A DNA stretch of 21,553 nucleotides from an uncultured Oscillospiraceae bacterium (GTDB taxonomy: Bacteria; Bacillota; Clostridia; Oscillospirales; Oscillospiraceae): NCBI GenBank assembly GCA_948766235.1, contig CAQCFX010000003.1, forward strand, positions 44,157 through 65,709. Direction: 5' to 3'. Position numbers and translations under genes: made by a program. A model generated the notes under the pieces. The model was not told where the DNA came from. It was given only the letters and a program-made list of their open reading frames with translations, and made no database searches. Within the stretch, counting starts at the first letter, position 1. Each line of letters begins with the position of its first letter. Positions 7,296 through 14,023 of this stretch are shown here, in pieces.

Positions 7296-7982
7296 TCAGG
7301 CAAAGAATAACTTGGACAGGGTCATGGGGTCGATATACTGCCCGTCCTTGTACACCCGCATATTGCCCGAGGCGATCTCGTCGATGAGCATGACCTTGCC
7401 GTCGGCGTCGTAGCCGTACTCGAACTTGATGTCGTAGAGCACCAGGCCCTTGGCCTTCAAATCATCGGCCACAATCTGGGTAATCTTCTGGGTCATGTCC
7501 TTGATGTCGTCGTACTGCGCCTCGGTCATCACGCCCAGGGCCACGAGGCCGTCCTTGGTCACCAGGGGGTCGCCCTTCTCGTCGTTTTTGAAGGTGGTCT
7601 CCACGTAGGCGGGCAGGTCGGCGCCCTCCTCAATATACTCCCCGTACCGGCGCAGGAAGGAGCCCACCGCCTTGTGGCGGCAGATGACCTCCAGCCCCTT
7701 GCCGAACACCTTGGCGGGCAGCACCTCCATGGTGGTGTCGCCCAGGTCGGCGCTGACATAGTGGGTGCGGATGCCGGCGGCGTTGATCTTCTCGAAGAAG
7801 TAGATGGACATGCGCAGGTTCACGTCGCCCACGCCCTCGATGGTCAGGCCCACGGAGTTCTCGCCGGGGTCGAACACGCCGTCCTTGCCGGTGCAGTCGT
7901 CCTTGAACTTGAGCAGGTAGTTGCCGTTGTCCAGGGCGTAGACGTTCTTGGTTTTGCCGGTGTAGACGAGATTCTTTTCCAT
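7296..7982 (-). CDS. purC: SAICAR synthetase
   Basis: PurC joins aspartate to CAIR with ATP to give SAICAR. The protein is 228 residues, typical of bacterial PurC. The N-terminal YTGKTKNVY is the glycine-lysine nucleotide-binding segment, GVGDVNLRMSIYFF and ICRHKAVGSFLRRYG cover substrate-contacting regions (the latter corresponds to the family's EvVvRn.aaGS.lkR), and LIDEIASGNMRVY corresponds to the LiDEisPDs.R motif, here with the PDS replaced by SGN. TTTAGGAGGAACTTATC gives a strong ribosome binding site. It follows purE by 52 bases and precedes the IGGSDGPTAI miniprotein. Confidence 0.95.
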   Translation of the reverse strand: MEKNLVYTGKTKNVYALDNGNYLLKFKDDCTGKDGVFDPGENSVGLTIEGVGDVNLRMSIYFFEKINAAGIRTHYVSADLGDTTMEVLPAKVFGKGLEVICRHKAVGSFLRRYGEYIEEGADLPAYVETTFKNDEKGDPLVTKDGLVALGVMTEAQYDDIKDMTQKITQIVADDLKAKGLVLYDIKFEYGYDADGKVMLIDEIASGNMRVYKDGQYIDPMTLSKLFFA

Positions 7983-8034
7983 GATAAGTTCCTCCTAAAA
8001 TAAAATTTCAATATGAAATGGGTTTGTGCAGCAC

Positions 8035-8529
8035 TCAGTCCTTCAGCTCCGCCTGGAGCTTGGCTTCTTTTTCCCCAATCTGCCGCGCCATCTTTTCCCG
8101 GGCCGCATCCAGCTGGGCGGCCAGCGCGTCGTCGGACACAGCCAGAATCTGGGCGGCCAGCACGGCGGCGTTTTTCGCCCCGTTGATGGCGACCGTCGCG
8201 ACCGGGATGCCGCTGGGCATCTGGACGGTGGAGAGCAGGGCGTCCAGCCCGTCCATGGCGCCTCCCTTCATGGGGATGCCAATCACGGGCAGGGTGGAGT
8301 TCCCCGCGAAGGCCCCCGCCAGGTGGGCGGCCATGCCCGCCGCGCAGATGAGCACGCCGAAGCCGTTGGACCGGGCCCTTTTGGCGAAGTCCGCGGCGGC
8401 GGCGGGGGTGCGGTGGGCGCTTAAAATGTGGGCCTCATAGGGGATGCCAAACTCCTCCAGCTGGGCGCAGGCCCCTTTGACCACGGGCCAGTCGGAGTCC
8501 GAGCCCATGATAACGGCGACTTTTTTCAT
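8035..8529 (-). CDS. purE: N5-carboxyaminoimidazole ribonucleotide mutase (class I PurE)
   Basis: PurE interconverts N5-CAIR and CAIR. At 164 residues it is the usual single-domain length. GSDSD (9-13), SAHRTP (37-42, with the catalytic His), AAGMAAHLAG (63-72), PVIGIP and VQMPSGIPVATVAI are all canonical. Class I enzymes normally work with PurK, which is not seen here, so either PurK is elsewhere or AIR is carboxylated without it. This is the first structural gene of the operon; a GAGGAGG site precedes the ATG. An attenuator-like leader with a small ORF lies between it and the promoter at 8705-8733. Confidence 0.97.
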   Translation of the reverse strand: MKKVAVIMGSDSDWPVVKGACAQLEEFGIPYEAHILSAHRTPAAAADFAKRARSNGFGVLICAAGMAAHLAGAFAGNSTLPVIGIPMKGGAMDGLDALLSTVQMPSGIPVATVAINGAKNAAVLAAQILAVSDDALAAQLDAAREKMARQIGEKEAKLQAELKD

Positions 8530-8550
8530 TGTAAATCCTCCTCATGATGT

Positions 8551-8594
8551 AAAAAAGAAAAGAAACAGGCCGCCACACAGATGCGGGCAGCCTG
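8551..8594 (-). terminator. Intrinsic terminator/attenuator in front of purE
   Basis: On the minus strand, 8594-8586 pairs with 8574-8566 (CAGGC, one mismatch, GCC) around an 11-base loop and is followed by TTTCTTTTCTTTTTT. It lies only about ten bases before the purE ribosome binding site and directly after the stop of the leader ORF, so it would end transcription before purE unless disrupted. This position is that of an attenuator, not of an end-of-operon terminator. Confidence 0.8.
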
Positions 8595-8600
8595 CTTTGC

Positions 8601-8672
8601 TCAGTCGGCGCGTTTGGACACAATGAGGCCACGGAGACGAAAATCCCAACGGACACGGCTGAGACGAACCAT
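8601..8672 (-). CDS. 23-aa arginine-rich leader peptide upstream of purE
   Basis: A short ORF starts at ATG 8672 with AGGTGG about seven bases upstream. It begins MVRLSRVRWDFRLRGL and ends SKRAD, with six arginines in 23 residues, five of them encoded by CGT. Its TGA stop is six bases before the attenuator stem, so a ribosome finishing the ORF would cover the stem's 5' arm. Two Arg-X-Arg triplets (RVR, RLR) are of the +X+ type known for drug-dependent ribosome arrest in ErmD-type leaders. The sequence GTGGCCT within codons 14-16 can pair with the attenuator's 5' arm and could act as an antiterminator. Translation is not proven; a structured RNA that happens to be open is the alternative. Confidence 0.6.
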   Translation of the reverse strand: MVRLSRVRWDFRLRGLIVSKRAD

Positions 8673-8704
8673 GACAGCCACCTCATTTCCCAAACAGTAA
8701 TTCT

Positions 8705-8733
8705 ATTTTAGCGGAGGAAAATGGAGAAATCAA
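8705..8733 (-). promoter_or_regulatory. pur operon promoter
   Basis: On the minus strand TTGATT (8733-8728) and TAAAAT (8710-8705) are separated by exactly 17 bases. Transcription would start near 8698, giving a leader of about 170 bases before purE that holds the small ORF and the attenuator. I see no purine-riboswitch core in the leader. Confidence 0.75.
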
Positions 8734-8793
8734 GAGCCAGTATTATTTTTGTAGGCTTGTACGATTCTCCGGGGGCGAGGAACCCAAATCATG

Positions 8794-9873
8794 TCAAAAC
8801 AGCCCGGTTGCCTCCAAAATATTGGACACCTGGGCGGCCCGGTTTCCCCAGGAGGACTGCTGGGCGAAGGCCTGCCGCCGCCCAATGGCGGAGGGGCCCT
8901 CCGCCAGCGCGTCCCGGCAGGCGCGCAGAAAGCCCGGGCCGTCGTAGGCGCAGCGCACCAGCTGGGGAAGAAGGTCGGGGACGCCGGGATCGGTGACCGC
9001 GACCACGGGCTTTCCCGCGGCCAGATACTCGTAGATGACGGGGGAGATGACGTCGCTGCCCATTCGGTCCTGGCGGAGCAGGTCAAAGAGCAGGTCGCAG
9101 TGATAGAGATAGTCCGGCAGGTCCAGGGGCGTGACCGGCCCGGTGAGCACGATATTGTCCTGCCCCCGCAGCTGCTGGGCCGCCTGCTTTGTGGCCGGCC
9201 CCATGAGGACAAAGGTCCACTCCGGCCGGCGCGCGGCGGCGTGGAGCAGGGGCTGGAGGTCCACCTTGCCGGTGAGGCTGCCCACACGGCCCAGGACGGC
9301 GCGGCCCGGCAGGCGCTCCATGGCGGGGGGGAGGGCGTGCTCCTGCTGGAGAAAGAGCAGGGGGTTGACGCCGTTGGGGAGCAGGGCGATGTTGTCGTTG
9401 CAGGGAGACAGGCGCTTGATGAGGCCCGGAGAGGCGGCGAACACCACCTCGGCATGGCACGTCAAATCGCTCTCCAGCTCCAGATACGCCTCGTCCCAGA
9501 AGCGGTGGCAGTCGTACACCGCCCCGCGGTAGGCCAGCTTGTCCAGAAAGAGGGCGTGGATGGGGGCGGTGCACCAGAGCACAGGCTCTACAAAGCGGTG
9601 CTTGTCCATGATGCGCTGGACAAAGTCCGCCGCCCGGTCCAGCTTGCGGCGCTGAAGCAGGGGGTGCTCCTGGGGGCCGGGCAGGGGCGCGGGAAGGGTA
9701 TAGGCCGTGATGTGGGCGCGTACCCGGCGGCCCTGCTCGGGCGCCGGCGCACCCCTGGGGGGAGCCGGCTCAAAAAACAGGATTTGAGCGTCGCTCAGCC
9801 GGGTGAGCAGCTGCTGGGTGCGGCTGGCTCGGGCCAGCCAGGGGGAATAGGACAGGCAGATAATTTGCTTCAT
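8794..9873 (-). CDS. Glycosyltransferase, GT-B fold (TuaH-like)
   Basis: The 359-residue protein starts MKQIICLSYSPW and has no membrane segment, so it is a cytoplasmic or peripheral enzyme. Typical GT-B features are VYDCHRFWDEAY (119-130), resembling the VYDcvDd segment of this group, ASPGLIKR (147-154), LLPNGVNPLLF (164-174) and the C-terminal nucleotide-sugar region SPVIYEYLAAGKPVVAV (277-293). This pattern matches glycosyltransferases of teichuronic-acid type clusters; the donor and acceptor cannot be read from the sequence. It starts 25 bases after the GT4-CsaB gene stop, so the two are co-transcribed and probably act on the same cell-wall polymer. No convincing terminator separates it from the pur promoter. 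Confidence 0.82.
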   Translation of the reverse strand: MKQIICLSYSPWLARASRTQQLLTRLSDAQILFFEPAPPRGAPAPEQGRRVRAHITAYTLPAPLPGPQEHPLLQRRKLDRAADFVQRIMDKHRFVEPVLWCTAPIHALFLDKLAYRGAVYDCHRFWDEAYLELESDLTCHAEVVFAASPGLIKRLSPCNDNIALLPNGVNPLLFLQQEHALPPAMERLPGRAVLGRVGSLTGKVDLQPLLHAAARRPEWTFVLMGPATKQAAQQLRGQDNIVLTGPVTPLDLPDYLYHCDLLFDLLRQDRMGSDVISPVIYEYLAAGKPVVAVTDPGVPDLLPQLVRCAYDGPGFLRACRDALAEGPSAIGRRQAFAQQSSWGNRAAQVSNILEATGLF

Positions 9874-9898
9874 GAGCGCGCACCTCTCGCACGGGCAT

Positions 9899-12130
9899 TC
9901 AGTCGGCCAGCAGCTCAGCCGCCAGGGCGCTGTTGTTGTGCTCCAGGCGGATGAGGCGGACGGTTTTGTTCTCTAACGCGGCGCGGTCCTGCCCGCGGGC
10001 GATGGCGGCGTCCAGAAGGGAGCGGAGCCGGCTGGGGGTGAGCTGGTCCAGGTGAACGTACAGGTCCTGCTCCACGCAGTCCAAAAAGGCGCTGACCTTG
10101 GGGTCGTACACCACCCCCACCAGGGGAACGCCCCGGGCGGCGGCGAAGATAAGCGCGTGAAGGCGCATGGACAGCACCACGTCCATGCGGGCGGACAGGG
10201 CGATGGCCAGCCCGGAGCTGCCGCAGGGGGGCAGAATGGCGGACGGGGCCTTTTGGAGCAGCCGGGCCACCTGCTGGGCGGCGGCGGTGTCCAGCTTTCC
10301 CTCGATGGGGAGGAAGACGGGCAGCAGGCCGTAGCGCTCATAGACATAGTCGATGGCGCCGGCAAACACGGACAGCTTGTCCTCAAAGCCGGACCAGGGG
10401 CGCACGGTGACGCCCAGATAGCGCTGCCCCTCCCGGGGGCGCAGCCCCGCCTCCTCCAGCACCGCCTCCGCGGCCTGGGGAGAGGCGGCGGGCAGGGTGA
10501 CGGCGGGGTCGGCCGCCAGCACGATGCGGGGCTTGGTCACGCCCAGGCGCTCCAGCTCCTCCTGGGAGGCGTGGTCCCGCAGGGTAATCACGTCCACGTT
10601 CCGGTCGATGATTTTCTGGGTGCGCCTGCGGTTGCGGGGGGACTGGATGGGGCCGATGCCGCAGCCGTACATCATCACCTTGCAGCCCAGGCGGCGGGCG
10701 GCGGACAGGGTGAACAGGTAAAACCACAAGGAGCGGTGGCTGGTCACGTCCTGGATGAGAGAGCCGCCCCCGTTGATGTACAGCCTGCACTTGGACATAC
10801 GGCGGCAGAAGGCGGGGAAGTGGAAGGTGTACACAGCTCCCACCCGGTAGGCCAGGCGGGTCTGCTTAGGCTTTCGGGTCATGACCCACAGGGGCATATC
10901 CGGGTCGATGGCGCGCAGCTCGGCCAGCACGGCCTTGAGCACGGCCTCGTCCCCGGCGTTGTTCTGGCCGTAGGCGCCGCACAGCACCACCCCGTCCCGG
11001 CTGCGCTGCCGCCGGGTATGGCGGCGGAGAATGGTCTCGTAGATGTCCAGCTGGCGGCGGATGGTGCTCTGGATGGAGAATTCCGTCTTTCCCTTTTGCA
11101 GCAGCTGCTTTCCCAGGCGGCGGCGCAGACCGGGGTCTGCGGCCAGGGCGGCCAGGTGCCGTCCCAGGGCCTGGTGGTCCCGGGGCTGGAACAGCAGGCC
11201 GGTGACGTTGTGCTCGATGAGAAAGGGAATGCCGCCCACCTGAGTGGCCACGGTGGGCAGGGCGAACCGGGCTCCCTCGGTAAGGGCATAGGAGAAGGTC
11301 TCCGACAGGGAGGTGAGGGTGTTGATGTCCAGGGCGTTGTAAAAGCTGTCTGTGTCGGTCAGCCAGCCGGCGAAGCACACCTCCCGCGCCACGCCCAGCT
11401 CGGACGCCAAACGACGCAGCATCTCCTCCTCCGCGCCCTCGCCGGCGATGATAAGGCGCAGCTGGGGCTGCTCCTTGTGGGCGGCGGCGAAGCCCCGCAG
11501 CAGGGTGCTCATGTCCTTCACCGGGTTCAGGCGGGCGGCGATGCCCACAATTACGGCGTCCTCCGGCCAGTCCAGCCCCAGCTGGGAGAGAAACTCCCGG
11601 CGGCTGAGGGAGGGGGTCCGGGGGGTGTAGTCCAGGCCGTTGTAGATGGCGAACATCTGCTGGGGGTCAAAGCCACGGCGGATGAGCAAATCGCCCATGG
11701 CGTCGGACACGCCGATGCGGTAGGGAATGCGCCGCAGCGCCCAGGCGTTGAGATTGCCGTAGGTCAGCGCGGACAGGGGGCGGCCCATGTAGTCCAGCTT
11801 GGGGTCGGAGTGGACGGTGGTGACCACGGGCAGGCCGGTGGACTTTTTCAAAAGCGCGCCCATGAGATTGCCCCGGGCCCCGTGGCAGTGGATGATGTCA
11901 TAGCCCTCCTGGGCGATTTTTTCCCGCAGGGGCTTCAGGGCGGCCAGGGGATTGCGGGTGGCAATCACGTCCACGCGGATGCCCAGCGCCCGGGCCTCCT
12001 GGGTGAAGGGGCCGTCGGTAAAGCACACCATGTCCGCCTGGATGTGCTCATTCAGCCCCTGAAGCAGGGAGTGGACGTGGGTTTTGGCGCCGCCGGTGTC
12101 TCCGCCGCTGATGAGATGGATGACTTTCAT
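9899..12130 (-). CDS. GT4 glycosyltransferase fused to CsaB polysaccharide pyruvyl transferase
   Basis: This 743-residue protein has two full enzymes. Residues 1-370 are a GT4 glycosyltransferase: GGAKTHVHSL (13-22), HCHGARGNLMG (81-91), NGLD (164-167), GIAARLNPVKD (196-206) and the E-x7-E motif with Glu277 and Glu285. A basic linker (RRHTRRQRSRDG) leads to residues 380-743, a CsaB-type pyruvyl transferase with CGAYGQNNAGDEAVL (384-398), INGGGSLIQD (452-461), YGCGIGPI (488-495) and SMRLHALIFAAARGVPLVGV (654-673). CsaB pyruvylates secondary wall polymers that hold S-layer proteins. The fusion would couple sugar addition to pyruvylation. A GGAGG site and a strong promoter precede it. No S-layer gene is in view. 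Confidence 0.9.
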   Translation of the reverse strand: MKVIHLISGGDTGGAKTHVHSLLQGLNEHIQADMVCFTDGPFTQEARALGIRVDVIATRNPLAALKPLREKIAQEGYDIIHCHGARGNLMGALLKKSTGLPVVTTVHSDPKLDYMGRPLSALTYGNLNAWALRRIPYRIGVSDAMGDLLIRRGFDPQQMFAIYNGLDYTPRTPSLSRREFLSQLGLDWPEDAVIVGIAARLNPVKDMSTLLRGFAAAHKEQPQLRLIIAGEGAEEEMLRRLASELGVAREVCFAGWLTDTDSFYNALDINTLTSLSETFSYALTEGARFALPTVATQVGGIPFLIEHNVTGLLFQPRDHQALGRHLAALAADPGLRRRLGKQLLQKGKTEFSIQSTIRRQLDIYETILRRHTRRQRSRDGVVLCGAYGQNNAGDEAVLKAVLAELRAIDPDMPLWVMTRKPKQTRLAYRVGAVYTFHFPAFCRRMSKCRLYINGGGSLIQDVTSHRSLWFYLFTLSAARRLGCKVMMYGCGIGPIQSPRNRRRTQKIIDRNVDVITLRDHASQEELERLGVTKPRIVLAADPAVTLPAASPQAAEAVLEEAGLRPREGQRYLGVTVRPWSGFEDKLSVFAGAIDYVYERYGLLPVFLPIEGKLDTAAAQQVARLLQKAPSAILPPCGSSGLAIALSARMDVVLSMRLHALIFAAARGVPLVGVVYDPKVSAFLDCVEQDLYVHLDQLTPSRLRSLLDAAIARGQDRAALENKTVRLIRLEHNNSALAAELLAD

Positions 12131-12150
12131 GGGGAAACCTCCAAAAACGC

Positions 12151-12179
12151 TTGCCTTTGGGCAGGCGATAGGGTAAAAT
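12151..12179 (+). promoter_or_regulatory. Promoter for the 12236 gene
   Basis: TTGCCT (12151-12156) and TAAAAT (12174-12179) are 17 bases apart on the plus strand. The predicted start near 12186 is about 50 bases before the ATG at 12236. It lies face to face with the minus-strand promoter of the GT4-CsaB gene. Confidence 0.6.
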
Positions 12180-12192
12180 CAAGGATACCAAC

Positions 12193-12221
12193 ATTATACA
12201 TAGCTTGGACCGCCGGGTCAA
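12193..12221 (-). promoter_or_regulatory. Promoter for the GT4-CsaB gene
   Basis: On the minus strand TTGACC (12221-12216), a 17-base spacer and a perfect TATAAT (12198-12193). The predicted start near 12186 coincides with that of the divergent plus-strand promoter, so the two polymerases would compete for the same DNA. Confidence 0.8.
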
Positions 12222-12235
12222 GCGGGGAGGGAAAT

Positions 12236-12634
12236 ATGAAAAAAACATATGCGGCGGCCGCCGTCATACTGTTTCTTGCCGCCGCCGCGCTGTCCTATTT
12301 CCTGGGGTATCGTGCGGCCCGGAGAGAGTTGGAGGAGGAGAAGGCGGCGTTGGGACACGGCGCCCGGACGTTTTACGCGACGGTGACGCAGGTATATGAA
12401 AACGATTGCTTTGCCGTCAAGGGCATGGAGGTAAACGACCTCAATTTCAGAGGGGAGTTTACATTTGCGGTGAGGAAGGAGACCGACTGCCTGTGGATGG
12501 GGACGCAGCTCAGTCCCGCCGAACTGGAGGTAGGCGACAACATTTCGATTACCTTTACCGGGCCGGTTTTGGAAAGCAATCCGGCCCAGATACCGAACGT
12601 GACCGAGGTATGGCTGTTGGATGACGAGCCGTAA
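12236..12634 (+). CDS. Anchored small protein with DUF3221-like OB domain
   Basis: The 132-residue protein starts at ATG 12236, five bases after GGGGAGGG. Residues 5-24 are a single hydrophobic segment behind KK, either a signal anchor or an uncleaved signal peptide with no lipobox cysteine. Then follows a charged helical stretch (RRELEEEKAAL) and a C-terminal domain from about residue 44. The pattern ATVTQVYEND...VGDNISITFTGPVLESNPAQI...V resembles the small OB-fold of DUF3221/YobA-like proteins, where a 'VGD.V.v.y.G.i.eSyPaqi' ending is usual. That is a family-level guess by eye. Most likely it is an extracytoplasmic protein of unknown role. A possible terminator separates it from the PAP2 gene. 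Confidence 0.8.
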   Translation: MKKTYAAAAVILFLAAAALSYFLGYRAARRELEEEKAALGHGARTFYATVTQVYENDCFAVKGMEVNDLNFRGEFTFAVRKETDCLWMGTQLSPAELEVGDNISITFTGPVLESNPAQIPNVTEVWLLDDEP

Positions 12635-12659
12635 CCGCGTTTTTGCGGGCCAAGCTCAT

Positions 12660-12692
12660 GGGCGGCGCAGAATGCCGCCGGTTTCAATTTTT
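12660..12692 (+). terminator. Possible weak terminator between the 12236 gene and the PAP2 gene
   Basis: GGCGGC (12661-12666) pairs with GCCGCC (12674-12679) over a 7-base loop and is followed by GGTTTCAATTTTT. The U tract is interrupted and not adjacent to the stem, so read-through into the PAP2 gene 18 bases later is likely. Confidence 0.4.
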
Positions 12693-12709
12693 GATGGGAG
12701 GGATTTACT

Positions 12710-13276
12710 GTGCCGGAAGTCATTCAGCAGTTTGACGAGCAGGCGCTGGTGTGGATTGCGGAGCACGTGCGCAACGTGGTGCTGGATCCGTTTATGATGC
12801 TCTACACCCAGCTGGGCAACACGGGAATGCTGTTTATCGCCCTGGGGGTGGTGCTGCTGTTTTTTAAGCAGACCCGGAAGACGGGCGCGTCGGCGCTGTG
12901 CGCCATGCTGATTGGCCTTATTGTGGTGAACTTCACCATTAAGCCCCTGGTGTCCCGCCCGCGGCCATGGCTGGTGATAGAAAACTTTCGCAACTTGGTG
13001 CCCGAGGGCGACCCCAACTCCTTTCCGTCGGGCCACACCAACGCCGCGTTCGCCTTTGCCCTGGCGGTGTGCCTGTCCGCGCCGAAAAAATGGATGAAGA
13101 TTGCGGCGGTGTGCGCCGCCATTGTGATGGGCCTGTCCCGGCTGTACGTGGGCGTCCACTTCCCCAGCGACGTGCTGGCGGGGGCGGCGATTGGGTCTCT
13201 GTGCGGCCTTGCCGGGGCGTGGGTGGTCAAGAAGGCGTGGGAGCGCCTGCCGAGCCGTCTGCAAGGTCAAGGATAA
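12710..13276 (+). CDS. PAP2-family membrane phosphatase
   Basis: The 188-residue protein begins at a GTG with GGGAGG about seven bases upstream. All three motifs of the PAP2 acid phosphatase family are present: KPLVSRPRP (78-86), PSGHT (106-110) and SRLYVGVHFPSD (143-154). Between them are about five hydrophobic segments. Such proteins dephosphorylate lipid phosphates at the membrane; in bacteria with this arrangement undecaprenyl pyrophosphate is the likely substrate, which would fit the wall-polymer genes next to it. The exact substrate is inferred, not shown. Its last 50 bases overlap, tail to tail, the end of tcdA on the other strand. Confidence 0.92.
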   Translation: MPEVIQQFDEQALVWIAEHVRNVVLDPFMMLYTQLGNTGMLFIALGVVLLFFKQTRKTGASALCAMLIGLIVVNFTIKPLVSRPRPWLVIENFRNLVPEGDPNSFPSGHTNAAFAFALAVCLSAPKKWMKIAAVCAAIVMGLSRLYVGVHFPSDVLAGAAIGSLCGLAGAWVVKKAWERLPSRLQGQG

Positions 13277-13964
13277 CCGCCTGGGCCAGCAGCAGCCCCG
13301 CCGCCGCCGGCACCCACATGGCGCTGGCGGGGATGGAGCGCCGGCCGGGAGGGGGGGCCTCGTCCCCGTTCTCGGCGTTCCAGGGCAGCTCGGGGGAGAA
13401 GACCACCTGGTGGCGGGCAATGCCCCGGCGGCGCAGCTCCTTGCGCACCACCCGGGCCAGGGGACAGCCCTCGGTCTGGGAGATGTCGGCGATGCGAAGA
13501 AGCTGGGCGTCCCGCTTGTTGCCGGTGCCCAGGGCGGAGATGATGGGGATGCTTCGGGCGTGGGCAGTCTCAATCAGGTCCAGCTTGCAGCTGACCAGGT
13601 CGATGGCGTCCACAATGTAGTCGTACCGGGTTTGGAAAAACTCCTCCCGCCGGTCCGCCTCGTACCGGGCGGACAGGGGGCGGAGAATGCAGCCGGGGGC
13701 GATGTCAGACAAGCGCCGTGCGGTGGCCTGCGCCTTTTCCAGCCCTAAGGTGGAGTGCAGGGCGGCGCACTGCCGGTTGAGGTTGCTCACCGACACTATG
13801 TCCTGGTCGATGAGGGTCAGTTCGCCCACGCCGGAGCGGCACAGGGCCTCGGCGCACCAGCCGCCCACCCCGCCCAGGCCGAACACCGCCACGTGGCTGT
13901 GTCTCAGCCGGTCCAGGGCGGGAGCGCCCAGCAGCATCTGCGTGCGGATGAATTGTTCTTCCAT
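13227..13964 (-). CDS. tcdA: tRNA threonylcarbamoyladenosine dehydratase (TcdA/CsdL, ThiF family)
   Basis: TcdA activates t6A37 in tRNA with ATP and cyclises it to ct6A. I start it at ATG 13964 (245 residues), with GGGAG about ten bases upstream; a frame extension to a TTG at 14000 would begin inside the terminator of the upstream gene. Features are the opening RTQMLLG, FGLGGVGGWCAEALCRSGVGELTLIDQD (Rossmann ATP site, 28-55), NLNRQ (61-65), DYIVDAID, and CPLARVVRKELRRRGI, which is typical of TcdA and not of ThiF or MoeB. The E1-family zinc-binding cysteines are absent, as expected. Its 3' end overlaps the PAP2 gene by 50 bases. Confidence 0.92.
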   Translation of the reverse strand: MEEQFIRTQMLLGAPALDRLRHSHVAVFGLGGVGGWCAEALCRSGVGELTLIDQDIVSVSNLNRQCAALHSTLGLEKAQATARRLSDIAPGCILRPLSARYEADRREEFFQTRYDYIVDAIDLVSCKLDLIETAHARSIPIISALGTGNKRDAQLLRIADISQTEGCPLARVVRKELRRRGIARHQVVFSPELPWNAENGDEAPPPGRRSIPASAMWVPAAAGLLLAQAVILDLADGSAGAPTPS

Positions 13965-13979
13965 GGTATGCACACTCCC

Positions 13980-14012
13980 AAAGAAAAGGGGCCGGATCAA
14001 CCATCCGGCCCC
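13980..14012 (-). terminator. Intrinsic terminator after the foldase gene
   Basis: A 10-bp perfect stem, 14012-14003 with 13997-13988 on the minus strand, has a 5-base loop and is followed by TTTTCTTT. It lies 12 bases after the foldase stop and 16 bases before the tcdA ATG, so tcdA must depend on read-through or on a promoter inside the hairpin region that I do not see. Confidence 0.85.
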
Positions 14013-14023
14013 TTGCGCTGTTG

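Noticed and set aside
8435..8686. An 83-codon minus-strand frame across the purE leader and start
   Set aside because: It runs through the attenuator and into purE in another frame. The 23-codon ORF fits the leader better because it has its own ribosome site and stops just before the hairpin.
8530..8793. A purine (G-box) or PRPP riboswitch before purE
   Set aside because: I looked for the TATA/ATATGG-type core of purine aptamers and the ykkC-type ACUGG and GGGA segments and did not find a convincing set. The leader is better explained by the small ORF and hairpin.
10052..12634. An 860-codon open frame on the plus strand opposite the GT4-CsaB gene
   Set aside because: It is rich in Gly, Val, His and Gln and without motifs, as expected from the complement of a GC-rich gene. 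Only its last part, from ATG 12236, is a real gene with its own promoter and ribosome binding site.
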